From NCBI RefSeq assembly GCF_964340395.1, contig NC_135570.1, positions 15,521,822 through 15,585,821 on the forward strand: a DNA stretch of 64,000 nucleotides, read 5' to 3'. Below are positions 37,501 to 51,219 of the stretch, one piece after another; the first letter of the stretch is position 1; every line of letters begins with the position of its first letter. The notes under the pieces were generated by a model. That model saw only the letters and a list, made by a program, of their open reading frames with translations, was not told where the DNA came from and did no database searches. Both the position numbers and the translations under genes were made by a program. The stretch is from Glandiceps talaboti. Taxonomy: Eukaryota > Hemichordata > Enteropneusta > Spengelidae.

Positions 37501-38040
37501 ATTATACACTTAAGACTTCAATATGTATTAGTATGCAGACAATTTAGTTGCCATGACAGGGTGGAGTGACTGTTGCTCAGCTTGCAATACTACATCCTCT
37601 ATCCCGACACCGTAGACAGCATGTGTGTAATTTGCTTAAAGCTGCTGAGCCGTTAGCCAGCTAACGTCCAGAATGCGTAATGAGGAAATTTCAATTTAAG
37701 ATAAAGTTTTTCAAGGTGATAAACATCAAAAGCTTTAAGGGAAATGTTTTTGCTCTGAATCGTTAATGAGTTTACAAAGTTTACCATTCCATGATATTGT
37801 GCAAATATGACTGTCTACGAATATTGACAAAGACATATTCATTTAGCATAAACCTGGTGTTTCATATTTGTCATGAACGAAAGTCTGTGACTATGAATAT
37901 TTAAAAATAATATAAGGAAGCATTAGTCCGAATATAGTACTAGTAACATTTGGAAATAAATACTAGTTTAATAATAACATTTAGATACGTTGGTGCGAAC
38001 ATAGTATTTGTTACCATTACAATATATGCTATTGAAATAC
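34521..38040. other. Low-content stretch, no confirmed gene
   Basis: Unique AT-rich DNA. The only places with composition closer to coding DNA are the minus-strand frames at 36278-36775, described separately. A 20-bp word, CAATTTAAGATAAAGTTTTT, and other short strings are unremarkable. Confidence 0.4.
36278..36775 (-). CDS. Possible Cys-containing exon pair, unrecognised
   Basis: Two minus-strand frames follow each other. 36545-36775 (76 codons) has spaced cysteines in RLCKF, PRCQN, TCTDCKTW and HQCS. 36278-36487 (69 codons) contains FCVSCTDS and NKCNFYLHQYYS, and its end runs into AACTTGAGGTAATATG, a good splice-donor-like GGTAAT. GC content is higher than in the flanks. The opposite strand at 36524-36763 is also open for 79 codons, which weakens the case. 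I do not recognise a domain. Confidence 0.2.
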
Positions 38041-38044
38041 TCTG

Positions 38045-38466
38045 ACATTTGGGAGTACAGTGTGCAGCAGTATTCTAGAGCTACTGTTGATAATTTGGGA
38101 GTACAGTGTGCAGTAGTATTCTACTGTTGATGACTTGGGAGTTCAGTGTGCAGCAGTATTCTATAGCTACTGTTGATAATTTGGGAGTACAGTGTGCAGT
38201 AGTATTCTACTGTTGATGATTTGGGAGTACAGTGTGCAGTAGTATTCTACTGTTGATGATTTGGGAGTACAGTGTGCAGCAGTATTCTATAGCTACTGTT
38301 GATAATTTGGGAGTACAGTGTGCAGTAGTATTCTACTGTTGATGATTTGGGAGTACAGTGTGCAGTAGTATTCTACTGTTGATGATTTGGGAGTACAGTG
38401 TGCAGTAGTATTCTACTGTTGATGATTTGGGAGTACAGTGTGCCGCAGTATTCTACTGTTGATTAT
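38045..38466. repeat. 40/46-bp mixed minisatellite, about 10 copies
   Basis: Two unit types alternate. The short unit (40 bp) has GTGCAGTAGTATTCTACTG. The long unit (46 bp) has GTGCAGCAGTATTCTATAGC, with an added ATAGCT and a GATAA ending. The order is long-short-long-short-short-long-short-short-short-short. All share TTTGGGAGTACAGTGTGCAG. The linked differences show two lineages shuffled by exchange. Confidence 0.93.
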
Positions 38467-39686
38467 TTAAATATGTTACTTGTAGGAAGAGTATCTTCGA
38501 ATGTGGCAGTGGATGGCTTTGTGTGGGATTGCATTTCACGTATCCTATATTTAGCCATTTGAAGCACTTGTAAACTGAAATGAGGACATGAAAATGTACT
38601 ACTTATATGATAACTCGTATTTACTGTCCACAGCAAAATGACAACCAAATACTGAGATATCTTAAAATTCTTAAAAGTTTATAACGCCAAGTAAACGTAT
38701 TTGTCAATCACAGAATGTACGTTTGCTTATACTTTTGTAGCTAACACTATACATTTTAGGGTTTTCCTAATCTTGATACAGACGAAATTCACTTTCTTGA
38801 TGGCTTACGTTCGACCTTTCTTAAATTTTACATCGAATTGCACAGATGAGAGACACCGTTCACCTGCCTAATAACAGCACATCTTAACTCAATTTTCAAT
38901 TCTTCAGGGTTGTCTCTAATGTGTTCTGAAGCGTACAGATTTTTTTCATTTCTATCTGACCAAACTAATGTCACGCGTACGAGTCTAAAGGGACTGTGGT
39001 TTTGGCAGGTTGGGAGGTAATTAGGCCTTTATAATAGTAACTCGTGTCACATATACACCTATTTGTAGTTCGATGTCAGCATGGCTATAATTAAGTCAAT
39101 AATTTCATTTAAAAAGAAATCAAAAGGAATGTCAGTGCCTATTCGTCATAGTTGATAATCACACTCGTACGAATTATTGCTAACAATACAATATGAATTA
39201 GCGTACACTTTCCTAGTATAATTGACCGGGTATTTGTATTTTATTACTGTAGAAAGAGACTTTGAGAAATTGCGTAGCAACTGATGATGATGATGCTTCA
39301 TATGTATGAAGAGACGAGGCAATGGGCCACGCATTTAGGCAATAGTCGAAATAGATCAAATATCAATTCATATAATTCGCTGTTAAATATGCATACAATG
39401 ACTGCGTTGATTTTTGTACACTACGAATGTCTCAGGTGAGATCTCAGTCATACACAGTGACATTGTAGTAATATACCCTTTCCGGTGATTAGCCAAGTTT
39501 GTTTTTGTACTCCTTTTGCCAAATTATTCTGTTCCAAAACAGTTTACATATTCGGCTTTCCTGCAATAGGAACACTAAATCCGGCATATATGTGTTGAAA
39601 AAGATATGTTTTCATGGCCCCTTAATAGTAGGTTTCGATCGTTTAACTTGCGTTTGTCGCCACATCAGACCTCTAATTTAACATCT
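38467..39686. other. Unique stretch, no gene seen
   Basis: No array or TIR. Short frames of about 60 codons on both strands show no motifs. Confidence 0.45.
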
Positions 39687-40690
39687 GTCGACACACCAGA
39701 ACTATTTACAATATGTCGACACACCAGAACTATTTACTATATGTCGACACACCAGAACTATTTACAATATGTCGACACACCAGAACTATTTATAATATGT
39801 CGACACACCAGAACTATTTACAATATGTCGATACACCAGAACTATTTACAATATGTCGACACACCAGAACTATTTACAATATGTCGATACACCAGAACTA
39901 TTTACAATATGTCGACACACCAGAACTATTTATAATATGTCGACACACCAGAACTATTTACAATATGTCGACACACCAGAACTATTTACAATATGTCGAC
40001 ACACCAGAACTATTTATAATATGTCGACACACCAGAACTATTTACAATATGTCGACACACCAGAACTATTTACAATATGTCGATACACCAGAACTATTTA
40101 CAATATGTCGACACACCAGAACTATTTACAATATGTCGACACACCATGACTATTTACAATATGTCGATACACCAGAACTATTTACAATATGTCGACACAC
40201 CAGAACTATTTACAATATGTCGACACACCAGCACTATTTACAATATGTCGACACACCAGAACTATTTACAATATGTCGACACACCAGAACTATTTACAAT
40301 ATGTCGATACACCAGAACTATTTACAATATGTCGATACACCAGAACTATTTACAATATGTCGACACACTAGAACTATTTACAATATGTCGACACACCAGA
40401 ACTATTTACAATATGTCGACACACCAGAACTATTTATGATATGTCGACACTCCAGAACTATTTATAATATGTCGACACACCAGAACTATTTACAATATGT
40501 CGATACACCAGAACTATTTACAATATGTCGATACACCAGAACTATTTACAATATGTCGACACACCAGAACTATTTATGATATGTCGACACACCAGAACTA
40601 TTTATAATATGTCGACACACCATGACTATTTACAATATGTCGACACACCATGACTATTTAACATTTGTCGGCACACCAGAACTATTTAGA
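39687..40690. repeat. 28-bp minisatellite, about 36 copies, open in all three plus frames
   Basis: Unit GTCGACACACCAGAACTATT plus TACAATAT, each with a GTCGAC palindrome. Variants are GATACACC, TATAATAT, TATGATAT, CATGACT and GCACT. Because 28 is not a multiple of 3, the plus strand cycles through all frames, giving an 84-bp/28-residue peptide period that stays open for up to 288 codons. The unit lacks stops in any plus frame. No promoter or splice signals were seen, so coding is unlikely. Confidence 0.95.
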
Positions 40691-40810
40691 GTCTTTGATG
40701 TGATTGTTCAACGACGAAAGTCAGACTCATGATATAAAACATGTTACGATAAAAACGTGTTTATGGTTGTATATGAATATCTTGTTGTTTGTAATAGTAG
40801 TAATACTTCA

Positions 40811-42901
40811 TAGACCAGTACCGTAGCCTGTGGGGGGGGAAGGGGGCAAGGGGGGCAGCTGCCCCCCTGAGATTTTGGAAAAAAGAAAGAAAAAAAGCTA
40901 CTTTTTGAATACATAGGGATGCTATTAAAATCGTTATTTACGTGACGATTCCTAGCATGCGCGATTTCAATGGATAGTTCACTAAAGTGACTGTACACTG
41001 ACTCATGGCTAATATGTATCTTATATCGCTATTGTACGCTGGCTTAACTTTGAATTAAAATGTGTCCAGTTAAAAATTGTAATATTTTGCAGCAAATTAA
41101 TTTTTTTTTTGCGCGGGAAAGTACAAAAGAAGTGCGCACATGCACTGTGCATTTTCTGCGAGTAACAGTAGTCTTGAAAGTCTCCTTCATTTGAAGATAG
41201 CAAGTCGCAATTATAATGTCAGCAAGTGAAACTCAAAAAAAAGAAAAGAAAAAGTCGTTCAACGTGAGGTTGCCTGCTATGCTGCATGCAGTGACTCGTG
41301 ACTCCGAAGATGCGCTCGATCTCATTTACATCTTGTTCCTTATAGTAAAACATTTCATGCTGATAAAACTGCAGATCTCTTTTCTTTTTGGAATATTTGG
41401 TGGCCCTGAAAAACTATTAAACTAGGTACGCAGTTTCAGATCCATTATTTGAATATATTTCTTTCAATAATTGTGTTCGACGTTGTCTTTGGTTAAAATG
41501 TTGTTTAATATAATTATCTCATTTTGCACTGACACTAGCGTTATTCCACAATTCATTTTTAAGCGACAATTTGCTAATCAGAGCTGTCACTTCGACTTCA
41601 AAATCCAAACTTCAATTTCCATTATAATGATAATGACAAGGAGAATTCACTGAGTTAACCAACATAAACGAGGCCATAACAGTTTTGGGAGTTGGGTAAA
41701 GAAAATGATTATTTTGTTGTGTTACTTATTTGAGAAAGCACCATCCATTTTTTTACTTTGAATGTGACATCTTTTCGGCAACTACTTTGAAAGATACGAC
41801 ATTAGGCCAGAAAAAATGAAAAAGCTGTTCAACCTACCCATATATGTTTTTCTGGTGATGGGCAATATATCCTCATGCGGGCTTCGCATTTGTTTTTCGA
41901 AGTTAAGGATATTACTTTATATTTTCTGAATAGTACATGTAACAATATACATTTGAGTCTATTCCAAATTATATAATATCTTATACAGTAGTTTTCTTGG
42001 CTCTGGTGTTGCATACAATCATGAATTGAGATTAAATATCCAATGTGCACTAAAAAGAATTGAACAAAAGTTTACGACCATTGGGCCATCAAAAGTCTGA
42101 AAGTCTTGAAATGTTTTGCTCTTTATTCGGGATTTTTTGGAACGAAATTAAACTTCAGGAGAAGTCATTTACAATGTGCACAGCCGCATAATATCTTTCA
42201 GCTTTGCCACAACAAAATACACTTCCAGATAATATGTAATACATAGCATAATTGTTTCAATTCTGGTATTTTATTATGTCTATGGTTTGATATTTTATGC
42301 CTCTAAATGGCCTCCTACACTGTCTTATTTTCATTTTTTTTTCACCTTTGGAGTTGTCTCCTTCCAATGCATCATTGTACCATATACTTTTATATCTCCA
42401 TTGTAGTGTAGGTGACAGAAGCCTGAGAAGGGGTGGCTAAAATAATGCTTGAGTTTCAATTGGCGGGGCTTAACATCATTTGAGAAGAGAGGATGCGAGG
42501 AACTACACCATTTGTTTAACCGTAAATAGTGTACATTTCCTAAATATAGCTATGCAGACAAATTGCATGAGATAGTATCAAGATGACTGAATAAGTTCTA
42601 TCTAAACTCGACCTGAAATATTTTGCTGTCATTATTATATGGTTTGTCTTATCCTTGTCAAGCATTGTGAAAAAATGAAATCGACCTACTTACTCAATGT
42701 GATGGGTTAGGTTACCCGTTGACAAGCATTTTTTTTTTCTGACCTTACATATGATATTTCATTGCGTATGCTAAAATATATATTATGTAAATTACATTCA
42801 AATTTATGTAAATTAGCACTTTTCTAAATTGTAAATGCATGATTGCACCAAGACAAAGGTCTGTCCCCTTGGCAATTTGGTCAGGCTACGGCCCTGTAGA
42901 C
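40811..42901. mobile_element. hAT-like DNA transposon, 2081 bp, with TAGAC target duplication
   Basis: The left end CAGTACCGTAGCCTG (from 40816) matches the inverse of the right end, CAGGCTACGGCCCTG (to 42896). Both ends are directly flanked by TAGAC (40811-40815 and 42897-42901), a perfect 5-bp duplication. CAG...CTG ends, a G-rich subterminal run and an 18-bp palindrome, GGGGGGCAGCTGCCCCCC (40850-40867), are typical of hAT-type elements; a 5-bp rather than 8-bp duplication would fit the hAT5 group. The only interior frame of note is 41216-41425 (69 codons, Lys-rich start), which shows no transposase domain, so this copy is probably non-autonomous. Confidence 0.8.
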
Positions 42902-42970
42902 TGACACAAAAGAGGATATATCCAACATTTTCTGGTAGTGTGTACTTACTGGTAAGAAATAAATATGAAC

Positions 42971-43113
42971 TGTACCATACTGATAGGGGTTAATGTTTAG
43001 ACTATTGTAGAGTACAGTATAGACTAGCTATACCATGCTGATAGGTGGTTAATATTTAGACTATGTAGAGTACAGTATAGACTATACCATACTGATAGGT
43101 GGTTAATATTTGA
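42971..43113. repeat. ~60-bp repeat, about 2.5 copies
   Basis: TACCATACTGATAGG(T)GGTTAAT, TTAGACTATGTAGAGTACAG and TATAGACTA recur with small indels. It lies just outside the right end of the hAT-like element. Confidence 0.85.
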
Positions 43114-43957
43114 GTCATTGTAATAAATTGAATAGAATTGTGAAGGAATCAAATTGTATGTTAAGACTTTTCACGGGTAAGAATTATCTTGAAATTAAGC
43201 AAGTGTACGGTGACGTCACGTTGTCATGCGCCATGATAATACAGCCAACTACTTAATTATATGCATAAAGAAGGACGTTACACAAATAGTCGTAATTGTT
43301 GAATGTATTAATGCATATATAATTGTATGTATATCCGCACTGGACGTTCTCTGTCTAAGCTACTTTAAAATCCAGTATCAATATTTAGTCGTTCAAGCAC
43401 AGTATACAGAAATGTCCATATAGTCTAGCAGAATTGATGTGCGACGGATACGCTCTCTAATTGCAAGTTAGTTAGCCCAATTCAGATATCAATGAAATAT
43501 GATTATTGGACAATATCTAATTAGAATTGATTAGAATTATATGTAATTTGCTGGATGATTAATGACATGGCTTGCATATTAATGGTAATTTTGGCTTAGC
43601 ATGATTACTTATTTGCGTAGGTGGACAATACCTTGAGAATGTATCCTCCCTATTTCGTATAACTTAGTACATATTGAAACTAACAAAGTGCAGGACAAAT
43701 ATTTATTTGTTGACGTTGCCTTTTTTGTTACCAAGTCACTTTCATCTGTAATTGCATATCCTAATCTTGACAGCGCTTTTGTTTTGAATAACAAATGACT
43801 TTGTCAATATATTGATGTTAATGTATAAAATATGTCCTGCAACTATGATGAACGTGGCCTGCTTACAATATGAATAATTTGCGTAATGATATTTTGTAAT
43901 TAGGTGACATATGATCACTGTTTCCTGAAAGATCATGCCTAATAAAAAAGATTTATT
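43114..43957 (-). repeat. Unique DNA then weak octamer-type repeat fragments
   Basis: 43560-43920 contains reverse-form words of the octamer family (ACTTATTTGCGTAGG, TACCTTGAGAATG, AATAATTTGCGTAATGA, GTAATTAGGTGACAT) at high divergence. 43114-43560 holds nothing recognisable. Confidence 0.35.
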
Positions 43958-44163
43958 AATGTGGTTCCGATTACGCTCAATTTTAGAATTGAAGAACAGT
44001 TTTATATTGTCTTTTTAAGTTGATATCAGTTTATGCATCCACTATTTCTGGCGAGACTTAAAAATTTTCGTGATTTTATTAATTTTTCTCGAATATGTAG
44101 GAAAAAAAGGTTTAGGGCCGGTAGTGAAAAACTAGGTGGGGTCGGGTAACCGTAACCACACAA
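43958..44163. mobile_element. Non-autonomous TIR mini-element, copy 2
   Basis: The left end AATGTGGTTCCGATTACGC is the imperfect inverse of the right end GGGTAACCGTAACCACACAA. The body is the reverse complement of copy 1 at 1946-2290, with an internal deletion near the left end. The two copies share nearly every block from CCCGACCCCA to ACTGTTCTT, with differences typical of old insertions. Confidence 0.7.
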
Positions 44164-45564
44164 CTTTTTGTTTAGGACTCATGATAACTACATATTGACT
44201 CGCGCGTGTTATCTATATGAAGGCTCATTATTTAAAGGTAATTACCAATTGGTTGATACATCACGTGTTTACATTGTCATCCAATTTAGTAGATATATTG
44301 ATATCATCATCAGACATATGCTGTTAGGATATTATTGATGTTGCTTGCCGGTAAGATTACCATATTAATTAATATTTCCTGATTGGATGAAAAACAATAC
44401 ATGTTCAATCTGAATTTAGTCATTAGGTTATGTCAGCAAATTGCGTTGTAGTCCCCCATGCTTCAGTGCCCCGTCACTGTCCTACAAAGGCAATACGTAC
44501 AGACACAAGACAAACAAGACTGTCTTTAATGTCCTTGTCCAATGAATTCAGGTTAAGCTGTTATACCATAAATTGATCTGTTGAAGAAGAAAACATAATA
44601 TTTAGCATACGCGTGAACTTTAAGACGTGACATTTCATTTGGTATATTCTGTAAATATCTTATTTTTTCCGTTATGTCGATTTCATTTTAATGATATTCC
44701 TGACGTAATATGACGTAATAACACACCAACCGCAACTTGAACATTTCTGGCTATAGGAAATATATAAATGTTTTCAAATAGTAGGTAATATCGGCAAAAC
44801 ATGGTTTCTAGATTGTCGTAAATAATAGTTCGCATTGAAAGAACAGTAATTCTTTAAAACGTCTACTGTAATTCAAATGAATATGCATAAACTATATACG
44901 ACGTTGAACTTGAATACATATTGTCATTTTGAATCCTTTATCGGTAAGGTGTGGTAAGGCATGGTACAATTTTCAACCTTGTTGGGGTTAATGTTCAGAT
45001 TAATATCGCTTTTACGAAAACAGATTTTTCAGATAATATTAAATCGTTTATTTCGTCTGAAATAGAGTTCTTTAAAAAAATATATATATATATTTTTTTT
45101 CGTATCGTAGATGCAATATAAATGAACTATGTCATTTCATAACATCGTAATTGTTCTACTCCGTCAGATTATTCTTTGATAAGAAAAGTCAATTTCACTT
45201 CCAACCCAATTTTACATATTTGTAAGTTTGACATTGTGACGTTTTTACTCCTGTAACTGTAATAAAGATCTAGTTAAGTGAACCAAATTGTAGCAACCAG
45301 ATAACTTGATGTGACATACATTGGTTTTACTGCCTTCCTTTAGACATCTCAATACTCCTAGGAGTTTGAACAATATAAATGTTTCATTAATCCTATGGGA
45401 AGCATGTCATGGAATGAAACATACCAATGAATACCTCTGACATTTCTTTCAAATCTTGTAATAGAAAATAACCTATGAGATACAACTGATTGTTTGTAAT
45501 GAAAGTTCTGTAAAATGGTTAGACCCACAAACGACCACGTACACCTATAAACAGACAGACAGAC

Positions 45565-45595
<31 letters not shown>

Positions 45596-47159
45596 CAAAC
45601 TATATATATAGTTACATAGTTATAGTTATAGTTATAAAGTAATGTTGTCAGTTTTCTTTGAATTGTACTTTATATTTAATTGTGAACACAAATATGACCA
45701 GTTCCACACCACTCCAAATCGGGAGGAAACAATCTCTCTAAAGTTGGAGATTTTCCAAATTTTTGTTTTCAAATATCTATTTTTTGTAAGGTTGCAGTAC
45801 GGAAAGTAAGCTTTCCATTGATGTATAATACATGAAGAGTGTACAATGGGGAAAACTGGGGAATACTTTTTAAGGACACCATGTGTATGTACGGACGACT
45901 GCGCACCATGCATGGACGGTTTGATACCTAGCATTCTTCATCCAGTTTTTATCCAAACATAATTATGATTGCCGTTTCAACGTCAAAAATTATTTTCAAC
46001 TTTAAAAGAAATAAATGCATAAGATTACATGGCATTTTCAATGAAATTTGAGAGTTTTTTATGACTGTATGAAACGTATACGGAGCAATTAGATATCCAA
46101 CTAATGATGAGTATCACATGATGACAGTGTCCATCAAGTACGCCCGGACTGCCCACGTTGTACAGACAAGTCGACTATGGTGAACTTATTAGCGACAGTT
46201 ATTGAACATGAAGGTAGGCGCGAGTATGACCATTACCATTTTCCAGCTTTAGTCGTAATTCTGGTAGTTTTGAGGTGTATAAACCAAAGCGAGAATGGCT
46301 AAAACTACCCAGTTCTGTACCACTGATAATGAAAAGAAAACATGTTAGTCCCACAAAACACCTCTAACGTACAACCTTTTGAAATTAGTTGTGCCAGCGA
46401 TAGATTATGTGGTTTGGGATGATCACTGCGAGGATAAGAGACTGTTTTGGTGACGTCATCACATGGCCAGGTTTGCTATCAGTTGAGCAAGCCCTGTAAC
46501 GTTTATCGATATTGTATACTCTTAACTAGGAGTGGTGGGGAACTGATTACCAGGCTGTTAACAATGTATGCTTGCGTCGTGTTACTTCAAAGTATGTCAT
46601 TTGTTAAACGTGTATACCCACTTTATATCTCTCAATGTTATCGTATTGGTGCATCAAAGTATGTAAATTGTTGGGTAAATTAGGGATGTTAACAGCAGGT
46701 GTTTGTTAACATGCTATGCTAATCTAATAGTCGAGGAGCGTTCTGGAGTAATTTCAGAGGTCTGTCATTTAAGTTACGTATTTATGATGGAGAAGTATGA
46801 ATTTGAAGCTCTATTTTTGATATGAATATCCATGACACAAGACCCACTGAAAGCAATGTAAACACTAGTAATTTACGCAATAAATGATATAGTGAGTAAC
46901 AGTTTATTAACAAATTATTGCCTTTGTTTTCACTGGATCTCCTTAACAACCGAAATACAATTTGATGTTTGTGGATGTCCTGTGTATTTGGCAGCCCAAT
47001 GGCATTCCCATAATTTCATGAGTATTCAGTTGGCGTCAGTACTGTTGCAAAAGGTGACTCCCAGGTGACAATCCAAGTACACAATTCTGTCAATAAAATT
47101 ACTTAATCTTTCTCTGGTAAAAGAAATGAAATATAATCAAATACAAACTGCATACCTCT
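44164..47159. other. Unique AT-rich stretch, no gene seen
   Basis: Contains two close CRE-like TGACGTAATA sites (44700-44722) and a (CAGA)n run ending in TATAGTTA repeats (45553-45637). Minus-strand frame 45632-45934 (100 codons) and plus frame 46447-46683 (78 codons) have no recognisable motif. Confidence 0.45.
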
Positions 47160-47780
47160 CGTAATGTTTTAATTTGTGTTGACTAAAAGTAGCGAACCAG
47201 TATTCCTCTAGTGACTATGTATAAACATCTGTTAATTAATTGGTTGTGTACTACTACTTGTTACGCGCCATATGGTTAACAAATTCATGCGTTCGTCTAG
47301 TTAGTGTCGTTTCATTACGCTGTATGTGTACTACAATGTGTGAAATAATTATCAAATGTTTTGATTATTACAAAACGGTACGTACCTATAACATTCAATC
47401 TCCTTGTCGGCTGATACGCCATTACTCAAAGTACTGAAAGTGTGTTTCCACTAAAATATAAAACAAAACAAAGTGAAATCCTAAAAATAATGAAACAGAC
47501 ATTGAAAAAAAATTGAAAAATCAATATTCTGACAGCAAAAACAAATATTGAATCGGTAGGTATGGTCTAAATCTATTATTGCGATATGGTTTCTTGATAA
47601 TTTACATACAAAATGAAAATGAAATTTGCTGACCGTCAACTCCCACTCATTGCCTCACCCACGTCTTCCTTCTACACATGAAAGCATAATTAGCTAGTAA
47701 TGATATATTGCTGAGTACGACGTAATTTAAACAAAAGGCCAAGAACAAAAGATTTGTTTGTCTGTCTGCCTGCTTGTGTA

Positions 47781-48176
<396 letters not shown>

Positions 48177-48526
48177 GCGAGATTATTCATATAAGTGTCC
48201 GACCTTTTATAAAACAGTGGAAGATTTCACTGTTGCTAAGACTATTTGTGTCACTACAAATGATAGCAAGTTATAAAATATGTTTTTCTATTCGTCTTCT
48301 CCATTACTATTAATCATATTCTGTTACGTAAATGATGACATGATTAATGTTACTCAAATGAAATGACTTGACACGATAGTTTGTTGACTCAATATTACCC
48401 TTTTAAATATGGTGTGCTGAATGTGTTTACATTAAGCCAGACGAACGTGGCATCAAATAGCTGAGTGACACTCGGAAATGACCATTTAATGATGTATGTT
48501 TAATATAAACGTGAGGCTTTATTTGA

Positions 48527-48718
48527 ATGCAGAAACCCGGACGGAAAGCTGAAGTAAAATTACCACTACTTGTGTGTTATTTACCTTTTTGTTCATGCAT
48601 ACAGATCAGGCGTGTTAAAGCATACCCTTTAAGAGCTTTTGTTGAACAACTGTCGAAATATATTGACAGTAATTCACATCATAAAAAGATAAAGTTACTT
48701 TCCAATAAGTTGAATTGA
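48527..48718 (+). CDS. Unrecognised 63-codon frame in the inverted-repeat spacer
   Basis: The second half, starting after an acceptor-like TTCATGCATACAG (about 48592-48604), reads IRRVKAYPLRAFVEQL and then a Lys-rich end. It could be a last exon or a chance frame. No homology recognised. Confidence 0.12.
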   Translation: MQKPGRKAEVKLPLLVCYLPFCSCIQIRRVKAYPLRAFVEQLSKYIDSNSHHKKIKLLSNKLN

Positions 48719-49736
48719 TTGAAAGTGGGGCAAATCATGATCTTTCATTTCCGCAGACTTTACAGAAAACCAATCTTCCGATCGAAAGAAATTAGCATCA
48801 TCCGATAACTCTCATAAATTGCGTTTGGTTTTTACCTTTCGTAAGGAGAGATAATCTTAGCCTAGTGGATCTCGAATTTGTTTGTGTGTTCGTCTGCTAT
48901 CTACATTCGTATGTACACTACTGCTCCTTGGCTTATTGTAAAGAAATTTGGCACATAGCTTTGTTGTAAGTACCACAAGAGTTAATTAAGATTGGGACAC
49001 GATCGATACACAAACTAGCTAAATTTCGCCACACTTTCAAAAGCACATGTGTTGAAATGAGCCAAGTCATGATTTCTGAACTAAAAATGCTTTCATTGTT
49101 ATCGGCCTATTGTCTCAACGCAACGTACGACATCCACCCCAGCCACTATACTATTGTTATCTGTTCCTAATTACTAATTATACTTTCATCAGCGGACTGG
49201 AAGTAGGAAGTTGACGGTCAGCGATATATTAAGCATTTTCTTAGTCAATTATCGACAAACAGTCAAACTCTAACACAGTCAATTATAGTCGTCGACTTCG
49301 TCCGCGGAGTCAATATTTGTTGTTGTTATATATCTATGTTCAGAATACTGATTTATCACATTCTCATGTTTCACATTGTTTTGTTTTACCTTTGAATGAA
49401 AGTATACCTCCAGTACGGATTCTGGTATATTTTGCTAATTTTGATTACAGAAGTATCAGCAGACAAGACGGTTGAATAACTTTTAAAATTTTAAAATTAT
49501 CACATCTATGGGTCCTTGCAATGACCAACATGTCACACTTATATCTCGATGCCTTTTCGTACATCTTTACACGTTACCTACTCCATAATGAAATGACACT
49601 AACTACATCAAGGCATGAATTTGTGGACCAAGTTGAGCTTAACTAACAGTGAAAAACTCATCTAGTAACAAATGTTTACATTATCACTTTAAGAATACTG
49701 GTTCGCTACTTAGTCAACATGAATTAAAACCTTACG

Positions 49737-51200
49737 TTATTTTGTAGTCTGCAGCTGGATTAACCTCCAGGCAGGGAAAGGTGTCTGAGATATATAATTG
49801 CACTTACTTAATGAAAGGAAAGGAAAGGAAAGCGCGTCGGTTTTGCCAGGGGAAATAGCGCTGTAAGGATGAATGGACATTAACTTTTCTCAAGTTAACC
49901 TTTCCAATTCAAGAGTTAACACCAGGTATTGGATAACTCGTCGATAATAAAACCATATTACTAGAACATACTCCCTTATGACACATTGTAAAACAACCTA
50001 CAAGTTTATGGATTACGGGAATTACAGATAGATGTTGGTGTTACTTTCGAAGGATTATTTGGAATCAGGATAAACTCTTACTTATTATTTGATCCTGATT
50101 GACATTTGAACATACACACAGTTTACAAAGGTTTATGTACAAAAGCAGTGTACTATATTGTGCAAAGCAAGTCTAAAATGCAACCATACTCATAGATATG
50201 ACTTGATAAGTACTTCTCCTTACAATAATAAGAATCACATTTACTGTTTGATTAACTAATTTTGTTAGCATTCTTTTCGATTTTAACAATTACAAATAGA
50301 AATCCATTAAAAGTACAAGTGATAAGGTGTGTTTGAATTTTCAAAAATAGTATGGTAATCCCATAAAATCCTCCAAATATTGAAGATTCAGTATAACATT
50401 GTAGATTTTTTTTTAAAAGAGAGAAAGAGGGTATGAGAATTTAAGCTTATGTGCTTAAATCTAACGTTGCTGAAAAGCAAATACGCAATGTTAAAAAATC
50501 AATGGAAAATAAGTATCACATAATATGACCTTAAGAGATATGCAAACATTCTAGTCACGATCCTGTGTATCGTAGAGTCGTCAACTTTGAGAAGCATGCA
50601 CCTGTTTAACTACACTGAAACTAGACGACGTTTGTTTTCCACAGAACAAGTGGTTGCTATATAATATAAAACGTATCAATGTCAATAGGTTTCGAGTTCA
50701 TTTCTTTCTAATACTACCTGTTTTATGTAACCATTAAACGCATAGACTGCTGAAAAGGAGTGAAAATTGGAAAGTTTTGTAATGTATGCTATATATCATA
50801 TATACAATAGTTTACAATTATGACCACGTTCAAAAAATAAAATAATTCGAAAATCACATTAGCAATTGTGCTTTTGATTTTTATCGAGTGTCTATTAGGC
50901 TGTATTCACAAGTTAAAGTAAAACATTTGGAGATGTATCATGGGGTGGGTGGACGTGAAAGAGATTGTGTAATTAAAAGAAGGTGCTTGAAAAGATATTG
51001 AATGCCAATGGGTTGGTTGATTGAACTTAATACACGTCAAACACATCTTTTCATCGCTAGTTATAGAAGCCCCCAGTGACATTCTGTAGTAAAGACAGAA
51101 TAGAGTTATCACTTCAAATGAATAGTATATACAGTGACTAGAGCTCATTGGACTTCCGGTGAACGTCATGGACTCTGAGTAACAGATACAATGAATGTAT
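49737..51200. other. Unique AT-rich stretch, no gene seen
   Basis: A small GGAAA run at 49815-49830 is the only simple repeat. No frame above 90 codons. Confidence 0.45.
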
Positions 51201-51219
51201 CTCCATGTAGATATATCCT

